A stretch of DNA of 64,000 bases, taken from the NCBI GenBank assembly GCA_003117195.1, contig BDSI01000010.1:62001-126000 (forward strand). Direction: 5' to 3'. Of the stretch, positions 1 through 11,926 are shown in pieces. The notes beneath the pieces are model-generated. The model was not told where the DNA came from. It did no database searches and saw only the letters and a list, made by a program, of their open reading frames with translations. The stretch's first letter is position 1, and the number at the start of each line of letters is the position of its first letter. Position numbers and translations under genes: made by a program. This DNA comes from Eudorina sp. 2006-703-Eu-15. Its lineage: Eukaryota; Chlorophyta; Chlorophyceae; Chlamydomonadales; Volvocaceae.

Positions 1-401
1 ATGCCGGGTTGGTGTCATGCACCGCAGTGGCCTGTGCACGATGCCGGATTCTGCGCTGTGTTTTTCTTGATTTATTGGTATCACCTCCACGGAGTTACCG
101 CACCCGCCCTCAGGGAGGGGTCGCGGCTGCTACCCCCCGCAGCCAACGTCATTGGCCCTCACGCTCTGCCGCGAAATCGGGGCACACAAAGGTGCCGATT
201 TGCGCTGGACATGTACGGACTTGTACGGACCGGCCGCCTCCTCTTCAGTTGGTGAAGAGACGGAGCGCGTTAATGATGGCACTTCAACGAGTTGACAAGC
301 ATTCCGGAAGTGCCGGAAATCTTTGAAAATAGAAGGGCTCAGGGTCCGTGAACGTGTCGGCATTGCCTGGATCTCTCTGGGGATGACATACATCCGTATC
401 T

Positions 402-450
402 GAATGAATGAATGAATGCACGTTACAGCGGACCCCAAAGGGGAAAGTAT
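402..450 (+). repeat. Dispersed (GAAT)n-ACGTTACAGCGGACCCC repeat, copy 1
   Basis: Four GAAT units run into CACGTTACAGCGGACCCCAAAGGGG. A related core without the GAAT run lies at about 585-640 (TTACAGCGGACCTCACAAAGGG, then ATCGGTGCCCACCT). The same junction recurs at seven or more other places in the window on both strands, so it is a repeat family and not a simple microsatellite. Confidence 0.7.
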
Positions 451-1044
451 CTGCAGGCCACCCTGGTTTGGGGGTGGGCACTAGCATCCGTGGATCGCCT
501 TGGTTTTCGTGTGGGAGTTCCGGGCTGCTGGCCCGTCCCGGTTGGTCCGTCACGAAGATCTGAAGTGATATAAAGGTTACAGGCTTACAGCGGACCTCAC
601 AAAGGGAAAAGGCATGAGTCATCGGTGCCCACCTCCGGTGGAGAAACCCCAGTGGCCATCATCATGCCAGGTCATCATCCAGTAACTTCCGGTGACTAGG
701 GTTTAGTCAGCAGCCGCCGGACTGCTCGAATCGATTGCGCACGTGCGTGACCAGGTAGGTGCTCGGTCGAGGTGTCGACCACCCCAGGAGCAGCACACGC
801 GCTCGCAGGTCCACTGGTCCAGGTTTGGGTTGAGGCGGACCCGAGGGCTGGCCCCGGGTGTCGTGCGTGCAGCTTCAGGCCGTACCCATGCTGCTGCTGG
901 CGTCCTGGCTTGAGGTGCGTGCCTGCGTGCGAGTGCGGCTTGCGCGGCGCGGCGCGGCGCGGTGCAGGCGTGGCGGAAGGAAGGAGGCGCTGCTGGTACG
1001 GCGCGTGAGTACGGTATGCTCGCCTCGCTCCACGCCGTCCGAAT

Positions 1045-1260
1045 TGAATGAATGAATGAATGAATGAATGAATGAATGAATGAATGAATGAATGAATGAA
1101 TGAATGAATGAATGAATGAATGAATGAATGAATGAATGAATGAATGAATGAATGAATGAATGAATGAATGAATGAATGAATGAATGCTGCCGTACTGCGG
1201 ACCCCACAGGGGAGGGGACCATCGGTGCCCACCTGCAAGGGGTGCCCCCCCCCCAGCGGC
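1045..1260 (+). repeat. Long (GAAT)n array with repeat core, copy 2
   Basis: About 35 tandem GAAT units (1045-1186) are followed by a diverged core (CTGCCGTACTGCGGACCCCACAGGGG) and by ATCGGTGCCCACCT, which also occurs near 625-640. The long Ser/Phe/Ile/His open frames on the minus strand here are only translations of the array. Confidence 0.8.
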
Positions 1261-1400
1261 GCTCAGCGAGGTGGGGGGGGGTCGGCGTGCCCTTGTCAGA
1301 CGACACATTGTTACATGCAGACAAACACCGCGTCAGAGTTTGCACCTCCATGATGAGGCCCGTACTGTGCTGCGAAGGCACGCCGCGGATGAGGATACAC

Positions 1401-1436
1401 AATGAATGAATGAATGAATGAACGAACGTTACAGCC
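1401..1436 (+). repeat. (GAAT)n-ACGTTACAGC repeat, copy 3
   Basis: Four to five GAAT units, then GAACGAACGTTACAGCC. The core is truncated after the TTACAGC motif. Confidence 0.6.
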
Positions 1437-1750
1437 ATATATGTATGGCCAGCTGACGATGTACCGACTGACGATGTATCATCCTACTGTGGAAGGGGGT
1501 GAGCTGCTGCTGTACCTTGCTTACGAGGCGTCCAGCAGGTTGCATTCTTCGACGGCTGCGAATTTGCCGCGCCGTCAGATGCACACGACATTCCTAATCC
1601 TGCCAGCGAGCCTTCGACGATCGGCCCTGCACGGGGAAGTAGGTCCCCTGGTCAACAGCGTGTTTGTTGCCTGAAACACGTTGGGCAGACCACGATGTGG
1701 CAAGGGAGCAAGTTTACGTCCGCCGAGCCGGCCAGCAACTCTGCAGACGA

Positions 1751-1832
1751 GGCACCTACGAGCTATCTGGGCCCGTTGGAACACCCGGTCGGGATACGGG
1801 TCCACCTTGTAACGGTTAAAAAAACTCTGCAT
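1751..1832 (+). mobile_element. Partial SINE-like body
   Basis: A stretch of about 34 bases (GCACCTACGAGCTATCTGGGC, then CCGTTGGAACACC) is repeated at 50266-50299. In both places it is followed by a CGGT/GGTC-rich segment and then CTTG(T/C)AACGGTTA. At 50 kb the same body follows a tRNA-like head, so this copy looks like a 5'-truncated element. A third, weaker trace (CCCGGTCGGGAC then CTTGTAACGGTT) lies near 39926-39968. Confidence 0.5.
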
Positions 1833-2313
1833 ATCTGCTCATACCGCTAGATTGCATTTGGTTGTGTGAAAGCCACCGCTGTGCCCCACACCGCAAACGC
1901 TATGGAATGTGTATCCTCCAGGGTCCTCCCAGGCCTAAGTTGCAACTACCCAACGCCAATGCCGGAAAGGCGTGAAGACATGGCCGCACAGGAGGATGCC
2001 GGAGACGCAGGCGGACACAACGGGGGTTCGCTGGTCAGGGCTGGTTCAGGCTGGTCTGCGTTGGGAGGTGCTGGGAACACTGCCGGGGGCCCGGAAGTTG
2101 GCTAGCGCAGGCTATCTAGCGATATCGGAGGAGTGGAAGTTGGTTAGCAGCAGGCGGCAGATTTCACCCCTCTTGACCCTCTTTTTCACTGCTAGCAGCC
2201 CTTCTGCTTCACTAGTGCTGCATGGTGTTTGAGGACACAATCAGTGGAGAGAGGCATTCCGGACCAGCTGGTCAGCAGCTTGAAACGTATTCTGTAAAAT
2301 GACGGCCAATGCC

Positions 2314-2463
2314 TGGGTTACCCCCTCCGTTACCCCTGGGTAATGATGCTACCCCTACCCCTGGGTACAATTACCCACCCCCCCTTGTCACGAGGGTGGG
2401 TGGGTAACCATTACCCCCACCCTCACCCCCCTGGGTAATGGTTACGAGGGGGTTACCCCCCCT
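2314..2463. repeat. GGGTAA/TTACCC imperfect inverted repeats
   Basis: The block alternates runs of GGGTAA and TTACCCC on the same strand, including GGGTGGGTGGGTAACC facing ATTACCCCCACCC. It could form hairpins or G-quadruplexes. No open frame of interest crosses it. Confidence 0.6.
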
Positions 2464-3042
2464 ATAATGTCATAGGGACTGGCATGTATTTTCTGCGCCG
2501 AACAGTAGGGGGCCCAACTCACGGGTAGTGCACTAGGGTGCGGGGTCCTTTCTGCAGCATACTGTACAGCACGATCCTGTTCTTCTGTGCGGTTCAAGTT
2601 TGGCATGTATACTAAGCCGTACCTTGTCGACTGATATGCGTTGCCCTGTTGGACATGGTGCAGCCCTTCTTCAGTTCAGAATTTTAACTACTGATATTAT
2701 CGAATTTGGACATGTCCCTTCTGTGAATTGCAATGGTCAGCATTGCGTGCCTCCGCATGCGCAGCAGCGCAGCAGCAACTGCAGTGCCCTGTCATCGACC
2801 TTTCCTGTAAAGATTTTTTGAACTCTGCCACGTGTATACGCATGGTGATGTTAGTGTTGTAGGCAAAGAACTCAGTCAAGCTCTCATGGGCGCGTTTCAG
2901 TGCGCGTGTCACGGAATGTTAATTAAACATGAAAAATACTGCCTGCCAATGAAAGTCTAAGTGAATGCAGCCTTGTGGTGGGATGTTGGTATTGGGGTAA
3001 GATGAGTTTGAATGGGAAGAGTGGCGGTCTAGGCATCGGTCA

Positions 3043-6000
3043 ATGATTTGCGATGCATACTATCACAGGCCTTTGGACCTTTTCCATTCTGAGAGAGGCA
3101 CGTACAAGGATGACCGGCTTCGACACGCTGTTCGGCGTGTGTTGGACCTGCAATACAAGGGCATCAACCCGGGCTTTCAGATACGCTGCCGCAACTGCAA
3201 GAGGCTTGAGATAACAAATGAAGTTGATCCAGTAAGCTTACCGATGCGAAGAGGATAGGATGTGCACACGCTGCACAGGCTTTCAGACGTAAGTGCGCCA
3301 GCTCTCGTCGTTGCACTCTGCATGGAGAGACGGTCATACCCTATGCCATGTCGCTCTCGTCGTTGATTACTCAACGTGATCTTTGTCCCCGCACGTTGAG
3401 TGATCTTTGTCCCCGCGCGCTTGCAAAAGCAACCCTGTCGTGGGTCCGCACCCTGCTCCTTACACTCACCTGCACTCACCGCCACCGCCACCAAACACAC
3501 AGGTATTTATTACTGGCCGGGTGGACAACACCCAATCTCCGCCCGTCGTGACTGCGCACCTTTGGCACAACTTGAACTTTTTATGCAAGGACTGCCGCAC
3601 TGGCCATGCCGCAGCCGGTGGGACTGCTCCCCACGTTGGTAAAGGCTCTGCGGCGGCACCGGCAACCGTCCCCACTGTACTCCCAGCCGGCCAACCGGCA
3701 CAACCGCAGCCACCTGCACCTTCGGGCCACAACACCAGCGGCCAGCCGCTACGGCCGCCGCTGCCCCATTCCCCCGCCGATGCGTCCGCCCCAGCCGGCT
3801 CCACCGCACCAGCAGTGGCCGCAGTCAAGGCTGCTGGCGCAACGACAGCCGTTAAGCCGCCGAGGCCGCAACAGGCGAGACGCGCTTCCGCGCCAGCGAC
3901 AGGAGGTGTGCCGATTGACCCACGCCTGCAGAGGAATCGCGCCACCAGCAGTAAAGGTGGCTCAGACGGCAATGAGAGCGCGGGTGCCGGCGCAGCGAGC
4001 ACAGCGCACGGATCCGCCGCCAGCAGCAAGCAAACGGGTGCGGCGTCGGAGGGGGCCGCCACCGTCGCTGAGCCTGCGCCGCTGGCCGAGGTCACCTCGG
4101 CCGCCCCGGGCAACGCAGGGGGTGGCCCGCGGGAGTCGAACCAGGCGGTAGCGGTGGTCGCGGGCAGTGCAGGCGTGGCGGTGGCGGAGTCGACGCTGGC
4201 CGGCGCAGCGGCAGGCGCAGCAGCGGCCGCAGCCGATGGCGGTGGCGGAGAAGGCGGTGGGTTGGACCTCCGAGAAATCTTCGAGGCTCGAAGCCGTCCG
4301 GTGAAGGGCAAGACTGTCCATCAGGCGCGGGTCGGTGTGGAGTTCTTCAGGGTAAGCAGGACGCGGCAGGCAGAGACAGCCTGCCGGGGAACTACCAGGA
4401 AGAGCGCTGCTAGGTGGAGCATGTTCTTTCCGGCATGTTTCATGTTGCTGGTCGGGTGTGATCGGGTAGGGCGCGATGCGAGAACCTTGTTCCTATCGGC
4501 GTCAATGTCCACCCGCTCCTGTCCGCTTCGACCCCCAATATGTTGTGACTGCCCCCAGAACTATCTCCTCGTGCTAGCACCCGCGCCCGGTGGCGGCAAC
4601 GTGGCCGCCGCCGCCGCCGCCGGGTCCGCGGGGCCGTCTGGGGCCCCGGACAAGGTGGCCGATGTGGGTCCGCGGGGCGGGATGGCCCGGTTCTTGTTGA
4701 CGAGCCCAGAGAAGGTAGCGGAGGTGATCCAGCAGCAGCACCTGGAGGAGCGGCTGAGCGCGGAGGACTTGGAACGGCTGCGGAGCCTGGACTTTTCGGT
4801 TGTGGGCCCGGCTTTGCGGACGCTGTCGCACGTGCTGACGGCCGTAGCTGACTGGGTGCTGTCGCCTCAGGTGCGGCGGGGCCGGGGGGCTGAAGGGAAG
4901 TCAACGCCCCGCGGGGCCAGGGCATGGGAGTTGCAATTTGATGTGAATGCTGGACAACGTTTGTATTGGTATGGGATTCTTGTACTAAATTCATATAGGT
5001 ACGAAACACACTGCTGGATGTGGGTTCCTGTCGCAATCCTATTGTAGTAGGACGGACGGGATTCTGTGGTGAGCCAGTGCGGCGACAGACGCACAGATGC
5101 GGACGAGCCGTCGTTGTCGTCAATACGTGCAGGGCATGATGCCTGCATGCGCCCATTTACCTGCCTTTCTTTGACTAAGTCGACGTCAGCACGCTGTGTA
5201 AAATTGTTCGGAGTCAAGGGGCCTGTGTAACGGCGAAGGGGTGCTGTTGGACGGTCGGGGGCCAGGCCTACGTAGCGGTCCTGGCCGAGTTTACGTCCAG
5301 GCCTGATGGGAATTTCAGGGGCGGTAATTTTACATAGCTCCACCAGGGCTGTGTGCGTCATAGCTCCCGCAGGGCTGTGTGCGTCGGTTAAACCGCCACA
5401 CCAGCCGTGTAAGAGGTGCGTATCATGCGGGGCCACGGCACGGCGGTCTGCCAGAGTACGCTCCCCAGCGGTAGAACCTCAGGAGGGTTACCATATCACT
5501 ACCAATTCGGTATACCTGCCCTCCGTCGCGCCCTTCGAAACCCCGCACCACCCCGCAATAGTCGCTGGAGTTCCCCGTCCCGACGGCGCCCGGCGCCAGC
5601 AGCGGCCCCCGCTCGAAGCGCTCCAGCGGCGCCAGCGACGGCGCCGCCGCAGCGAACGGCGGCGTCGCTGCGGCCCCGCTGCCGCCTGCCGCCGAGCTGG
5701 AGGCCCTGACTCTGGCCGCGCAGCTGCGGCCCTGGGCGTTTGGGTTGCATTCGAACAACGACGTCAAGGTCTACAGCAACTGCTTGCGGCCGTCCCTGCG
5801 ATGCCTTGGCGGCCGCAGCATCGGAAAGACGCCGACGTCGCTGTTGGAGGTGGTGATGGCGCAGCCGATGCGGTTCAGCCTGGCGATGGAGGTGCTGGCC
5901 AAGTCAGACCGGGCGCTGAACGGGTTGGCGGGCGTGGCGCCGCCGCTTCTGTTGCCCGCGAACGGGGGCGGATCTGGACGAACCTATTTCAAAACGAGGT

Positions 6001-9000
6001 AAAGGCCCAGAACAAAATAAAGTTTGGGGCGGTGCGGTAAGGTGCGGATTGCCTGGTCAGGCCATGTTGTTTCTTCATGAAAGGTGTCGCTTTGTTGAGG
6101 GTGTGCCGACCTGTTCTCGCGCCCTGATGGCGACGTTCCCCGAACCCTGATTGCGCCGCGCTGCGCGCCGCAGGCCGGGGTACGTTTTGACGTTACAGAG
6201 GCTGGCGGCGCTGTTGCGCAGACGCAACAAGAGGGAATCTGGTGTCGCTTGGAAGGTGCGCTACGCCTTGAAAAAAGAAATGAACCCGAAGAACGAACCC
6301 AGGCACACCCAACACAACTCAGTATACTTACGTGGTGTGGGTGGGGGGGAGGGAAGGTTAATGACAAAAAGGGAGGGAAGGTTAAAATAAGGCGGGCGTG
6401 TTGATTGATGACGTAAGAGCGAAGAACGAGGAAAAAAGACGTGAGGCGGGCTGCGCCGAACGAAGGGCTATCGCTACTGGATGTCAGGGTACATCTTCTT
6501 GCGCAGCAGGGATAGGCCGCCTCCACGGCAAAAGCCGTGTTCATTGCCGGAATGGCGGGCGCGACGCTACGTAATGCGGGTCATGCGGTTGCGGGCACCG
6601 TCATGGGGTAGGAACCAGTGGAACCGGTCATGCAGGCAGCGCGCCTGACCGTATGTGCATGATCTTAATGCCATGGATAGTCGTAATCGTCTTTTGGATG
6701 GAGCTGCCTGTCGGACAACGCAACCAAGCCCCTGGGCGCTTCACGGCTGCGTAAGAGATCCAGGGTTTGCAGCCAGGGTTTGCCACTATTCTCAAATCCC
6801 CGCCCACACCCCGCGGCGCGTCCACAGCTGTCCCCCGACGAGCTGCGGGCCCGTTTGGAAGACCTCCTGGAGGGCGACGTGACATACAACATTGCGGACT
6901 ACAAGCAGGAGCTGCTGCGGCTGGGGGCTCAGGCCGGTGGCAGCGGTGAGGGGCCCAGCGGCCGGCCTGGAGCGCCGGGGACTCTGGAGACGGCCCCGGA
7001 GGCGTCACCCGTGGACAGCTTCTTACGCGACCTCGGGGCGACGATTCCGCAGGTGCGGAGGGGCGTGTGCAGCGCTGGCTTGCCTCCGATGTGGCCGGAC
7101 CAGTCACGAGCTGGTGACTCCGGCTGTGGGGTTTAAGCGACAATACAGCAGACCAGACACAGCCCACGGCGGTGGGGTGCGGTTGCGGGCGGCGGCCTGC
7201 CCTCAGATCCCGTTGGAAGCAGCGGACGTCCTGGTATGTAGGTTGCATCCGCTGGCCGGCCCGCGGGTACCCCTCGGATGCCAGTCCGGATGGGTTATGG
7301 GCCCTGTGTGCTTCCCGTATTTGTTGACACCCGCGGTGTGGCCCCTCCCACGGTGCGGCGGCACCCCCCACGCCCCCCGGTTCACAGATGCAGGAGGTGC
7401 TCCGAATGGAGGAGGTGGACATCAACGTGGGCTTCTGCGTCGAGTGCGGTAACACAGGCGACCTGGTGGCCTGCGACTCGTGAGACGGGCGGTGGGCGCT
7501 GCTGCCCACCTCATACTGCGCTGCTGCCCGCCAACTTGGTAGACCTCATACTACGCTGCTGCCCACCGGCGGCGGGGAGGGCGGCGAGGGCGGACTCCGC
7601 GACGGGTTTTGCGGACGGCGAATTCAGTCATGAGTGAAAAGGGATCCCCACACACAAACTTGGAGTTGTTTGAGGAGAAGGGGGGCGGAATGCCGGTGGC
7701 CCTGGCGGGGGCGGGGGGTTTCGGAGCGGCCACCGCTGTGCAGGGCCTAGCAACGCACAGGGTTGGTCCCTGCCATGTGCGCTTTTTCGTTGTTTCAGTC
7801 TCTCCCCAGCCCCCTGGCCCTGCCCCCCTGTCACCTGGGTCGTGTTTTTCAATTCATCCCCTGCCCCCCCCCCCCCCGTATCCATCCCCCTTGCTCCTGG
7901 CCGCATCCATCTCCCTGCCCTCCTGATTCTTCACCGGACGTTTGCTCTGGCAGCAGTGCAGTTTGAATATGTCCAAGTTCCTATATCCCCATGCCCCCCG
8001 GCCTCATCCAACCCCCTCCGTGCCTGCAGCTGCGTGGACTCGTTCTGCCCCCGCTGTCTGGGAGGTGTGGACCTGGAGACGTTGCCGGAGGTGTGGCACT
8101 GCAGGTGAGGAGAGAGCCGCAAAGCTGCAAAGGCGGCGGGCCGGGTAGAGGGTTTGAGGTGGGGCGCCGAGCCGAGGTCGCTCTGATGGCGCCGTGCATC
8201 ACGCACCATCGTACCTGCCGTATTGCTGTCCAGTCGTACTTGCCTCGTACTTGGCCACTTGGTGGTCGTAAGCCACGGATGGCCCCATGGGGCTAATACA
8301 AAACCGCAGCCCGGATTGCCGTTCCCCAAGATGCAGCCCCGCCATTGCCTCGGCTGAGATCGGCGCCCTGCAGTTTTTGAGACTACGCCTGTCCTGAACC
8401 GACGCCTGTCCTGAACCGACGCCTGTCCTGAACCGACGCCTGTCCTGAACCGACGCCTGTCCTGAACCGACGCCTGTCCTGAACCGACGCCCGGTCCTGT
8501 CTGTTCAGGACATGCGCCCTGTCTGCTGAATCTTTGCCTGCGCCAACCTCTGCCGCGGCCGCAGGTACTGCCAGTCGCTGTTCCCCGATGCGGCGGACGG
8601 CAAGGGCGGCGCCTTTCCCCGCCAGGCAGCGACCCTGCCGCAGGTCAAACTGGAGCCCGGGGTCAGTGGGGGTCCGCGCGGCGCCGACGAAGACGAGGGC
8701 GAAGACGAGGGCGAGGACGAGGGCGAAGACGAGGGCGAGGGCGAAGACGAGGGCGAATATGAGGACGAGGATGAGGACAAGGACGTCTTGGAGGTGGGCG
8801 ATGACATGGACGAGGACGTCTTGGAGCAGGACGGGACCGACGGCGAAGCCCAGGAGGTCTCACCCGGCGGCTTGGCGGCGGCGCGTCCCACGACCCATGG
8901 GTCGCCTGGAGCCATCCGTGCCGGGGCCAAACGGTTGCGCGGTGAGGCGGCGCTCGGGGGCTCGGGTGCGGCTGCGGCGGCGACAACTGCCAGGAAAGCG

Positions 9001-11926
9001 GCGAGGCGGGTGCTCGCGACTCCCGGGCCCGGCGTTGGCTTGCCTGCGACTGCGGCTGCCAACACTGAGGCGGCGCCAGGAGTGGATGTTGACCAGTTGG
9101 ACAGCGGCGACGCTGCGGCGCCTGATGCGGCCGGCGCTTCGGCCGCCGCGAGGACGCGCCGACGCAGCTACGCGGTGGTCCTCTCGGATGATGAGGAGGC
9201 GGACGCGCCGGACCAGCCGAGCACTGCAGCGCGGCACGAGGGCAAGGGCGCCGCGGCTGCCGATGGGGATATGATCGACGACGCGGCGCGGGCGAACGTG
9301 GACGGCGACGCGGACGAGGATATGGAGGACGGGGCCGCACCGGGGACCTTGCGCGGGACAGGGCCGGCCAAGGCGCCCATCGGGCGGCGAGGTCAGGGCG
9401 GTCAGGATGCTGCGGAGGGAAAAGATGAAGCCTTCTACTCCGCGGATTCCGCGCAGCAAGGCACGTCGCAGCCAATGGGAGAGGAGGAGGACGGGGGTGC
9501 CGGTGATGGCGGTGGGGGTGGTGCCGCAGCCCCGATCCCGCCGGGTGCTGGAGGTGAAGTGCATGGTGCAGCAAAAGCGGCAACAGCACACGCTGCAGCG
9601 GCGGGCGGTCCGGGCGGTCGGAGCACACGAAAGGGCGCCGGCGCCGGGCGGTCGTCTGGACCGGCTGTTGCCCTCCGCGGACGCGACAAGAGTTACAAGC
9701 CTAGCAAGGTAGGCAAGGGTTTAAGCCTGGGCAGCTGGGCAAGGACGGTTTGAGGGACACGGGAAGCCATGGGCCGGTGTGCAAGCCACTTTGGCGGGTG
9801 TTGTTGTCGTCGTCGTCGTTTACCACAACCCCGCCTCGCCGCCGCGCAGGCCAGCGAGGACAGCGAGGGCGAGGACGCGGAACCAGGCACCAGCAGCAGT
9901 AGCAGCAGCGGTCCGGACGAGTCCGAATCCGATGAAGAAGAAAAAGAGCAAGCAGGGCCGCAGCGGGCACAGCGACGAGGGCCAGATGCACGGAGGACGG
10001 CGGCCGCAAGGCCAATCGCCGAGGCCGTCGACGTTGCCAGTGGCAGCGACGGCAGCGACGTTGAGATGGTGGGGGAGGTGCCCGGGCAGGCGGATCCGCC
10101 CGTCGGTGGAGGAGGTCGGGGCGGTCGGAGTAGGGGCCGCGGGCGCCCTCGGGGAGCGAAAGGCCGCGGGCGTGGGAAGCCGCCGAGCGGCGTCGCCGCG
10201 GCACGGGACGGCGCCGCGGTCGGTGCTCGCGGCGGCCGCGGCCGCCGCGGCCGGCCCCCGCGCGAGAGCGCTCTTGCAGGGCGGCAGCAGCGTCTGCTGG
10301 GCGACGACCTGTTTGACGCGAGGTCGACCGGTAGCGGGCCCATGAACGACACGGACGCCGCCGCGACGCTGATGATGTTGAATGGCGTCAATGCAGCCCA
10401 AGGGGCCGATCGGCGGGCTCAAGCGGCGCCGCCGCCGTCGTCTCTAACGGTCCAGCAGCAACAAGGACAGCCGCACCAGCAGCCAGCGGCGCCGCAGGAC
10501 GCAGCGGACGCGCCGGCGACGGTGGCGGCAGCGCCTCCCCGCGCCGCCGCTGCTGCTGCAGCGGCGCCGGCACCGGCGGCGGCGCCTGTCGACCGTTCGG
10601 CTGCTGCGAATGTCCCACCGGGGCCCTCGGAGGACCGGGCGGTCCCGCCAACAGCGCCGTCCGCGGCCCCGCAAAGAGGAGCACCCGCAGCACCTGCAGC
10701 AACAGCAGCAGGGAAAGCAGCAGCGCCGATGGGACAGAAAGTCGAGACAGAAGCGGCTGGCCCCACTGGGGCCTCGAGAAGAGCAGCTCCGGCAGCCGCT
10801 GCTGGCGCGGCCGCCGCGGCCTCCGCCGCCGCCGCCGCCGCCTCACCTGCGGTGTATCTGTTCGGCCTGGACGAGCCGCTCAGCCGACCGAGGGCCATGT
10901 GCGCCAGCAGCGACATCTTCGCGCGGGCGGTGGGGCGGGGCGTCGGGAACGCGCTGCTCTCTCAGTGGCTGAACGCGGTCGAGCAGGCCGTCAGGTGGCG
11001 GCAGGTGCCGGTGAGAGGAACTGAACTGGGGCGGTTCCTTGGCGGGACTGTATTCTGTGCGCGCACACTGTGCTCGCGCACGAGCATGGATTCTGTGTAC
11101 CGCATGGCATGCTTCATATAACCGTTGGGAGGGGGTAAGAGTCCCTTGGCGGTCCCCAGGTTGGGAATCCGTATTTGCTTCCGGCGATGGCTTCACGGCG
11201 CACCAGGCGATGCCCCCCCCCCCTGAGCTCGTCCTGCCCACCCCTTACTTGTGTAGCTCGAATGACATGAAGGTACTGCGAAAACTAGCTCTAATAACGT
11301 GGAGGTACTCCAAAGCCATTTCGTTGGAGCCTGGTGCAGTGTAGCAATTATGGGTTGAGGCCAGAGGCCAGCTTTCAAGGACGCTTGAGGCCCCGGGTTC
11401 TCTTAGGTGGGGTTCTCGCACGGCCGGGACGAGGGGGGGAGGCCGGCAGCCCGCGGCTGTCAGCGGTGCTGGTTCCCAAGCGCGCCGGCCCCGGGAAAGG
11501 TGTCGTTCGCGCGCCACCCCAGGCTGCACTCCGCCCGCCCGGCACCAAACATACGGTCGCCCAGCCGCGCCTGCCGCCACCACGGGCCCGGCCACGCCAT
11601 CGCCCGCTCTTCCGTTGACGCACACGTGTACCCGCGGCATTTCCTTGTCTCTTTCTCCGCGCTGACGTCTTCGTTTCCTCCTCAGTGCTTCGCACCGACC
11701 CGACCCGACCGATTCAAATCTGCTCGCACAGGAGGTCCAGACGACGCTGAAGAACAGCCTCAACGGCATGCAGCAGGCCGTGAGCTGCAGCAGCAATCTG
11801 AGGGACCTCGAAGACATGCTGCGGGCCATCACCCAGCTGCTGCAGAACGTGGTGGCGTACGCAGCGGAGGACGGGGAGGAGAAGCAGGAGGGGCAGGAGC
11901 AGCAGCCTGCGGGCCCCGCCGCCTGA
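3043..11926 (+). CDS. Large chromatin-type protein with ADD-like PHD finger and AT hooks
   Basis: Exons 3043-3231, 3503-4351, 4559-4870, 5562-5998, 6773-7052, 7388-7479, 8030-8104, 8565-9708, 9850-11010 and 11732-11926 all join in phase and give about 1577 residues ending in TGA. Exons 7388-8565 build a PHD finger: CVEC, then CDSC, FCPRC, WHC and RYC. A Cys stands where most PHD fingers have His, as in ADD domains. Two N-terminal CxxC pairs (CRNC and CKDC) are joined by the first splice. After the PHD come a long DEGE-rich acidic tract, Ala-rich low complexity, AT-hook-like GRGRPRG and RRGRPPR, and a C-terminal helix starting EVQTTLKNSL. By family knowledge this suggests a nuclear histone reader; no enzymatic domain is visible. 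Uncertain points are the start (3043 is the first in-frame ATG of the first exon found) and the intron at 4352-4558, which is open in frame and could be retained. Another protein class cannot be excluded outside the PHD region. Confidence 0.72.
8386..8487. repeat. 17-bp tandem repeat, six units, in an intron
   Basis: The unit CGCCTGTCCTGAACCGA is repeated six times without change from 8386 to 8487. It sits in the intron just before the exon at 8565 that finishes the PHD finger. Its perfect identity suggests recent expansion. Confidence 0.9.

Larger units (their letters stand above)
1..3042. other. Gene-free, repeat-rich left end
   Basis: I recognise no gene here. The stretch holds several copies of a (GAAT)n-tailed dispersed repeat, a partial SINE-like body near 1751-1832 and a GGGTAA/TTACCC-rich block at 2314-2463. 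Open frames are short and translate the microsatellite or have no coding character. The 5' end of the zinc-finger gene that starts at 3043 may extend into 2500-3042 through unseen exons, because the frame before 3043 stays open back to a TAA near 3000. Confidence 0.5.

Noticed and set aside
696..1438. Long minus-strand frames rich in His-Ser-Phe-Ile repeats
   Set aside because: They only translate the (GAAT)n array, which is open in several frames; there is no coding character outside the array.
2314..2463. Interstitial telomere repeat
   Set aside because: The motif is GGGTAA in both orientations, not the TTTTAGGG repeat of volvocine telomeres.
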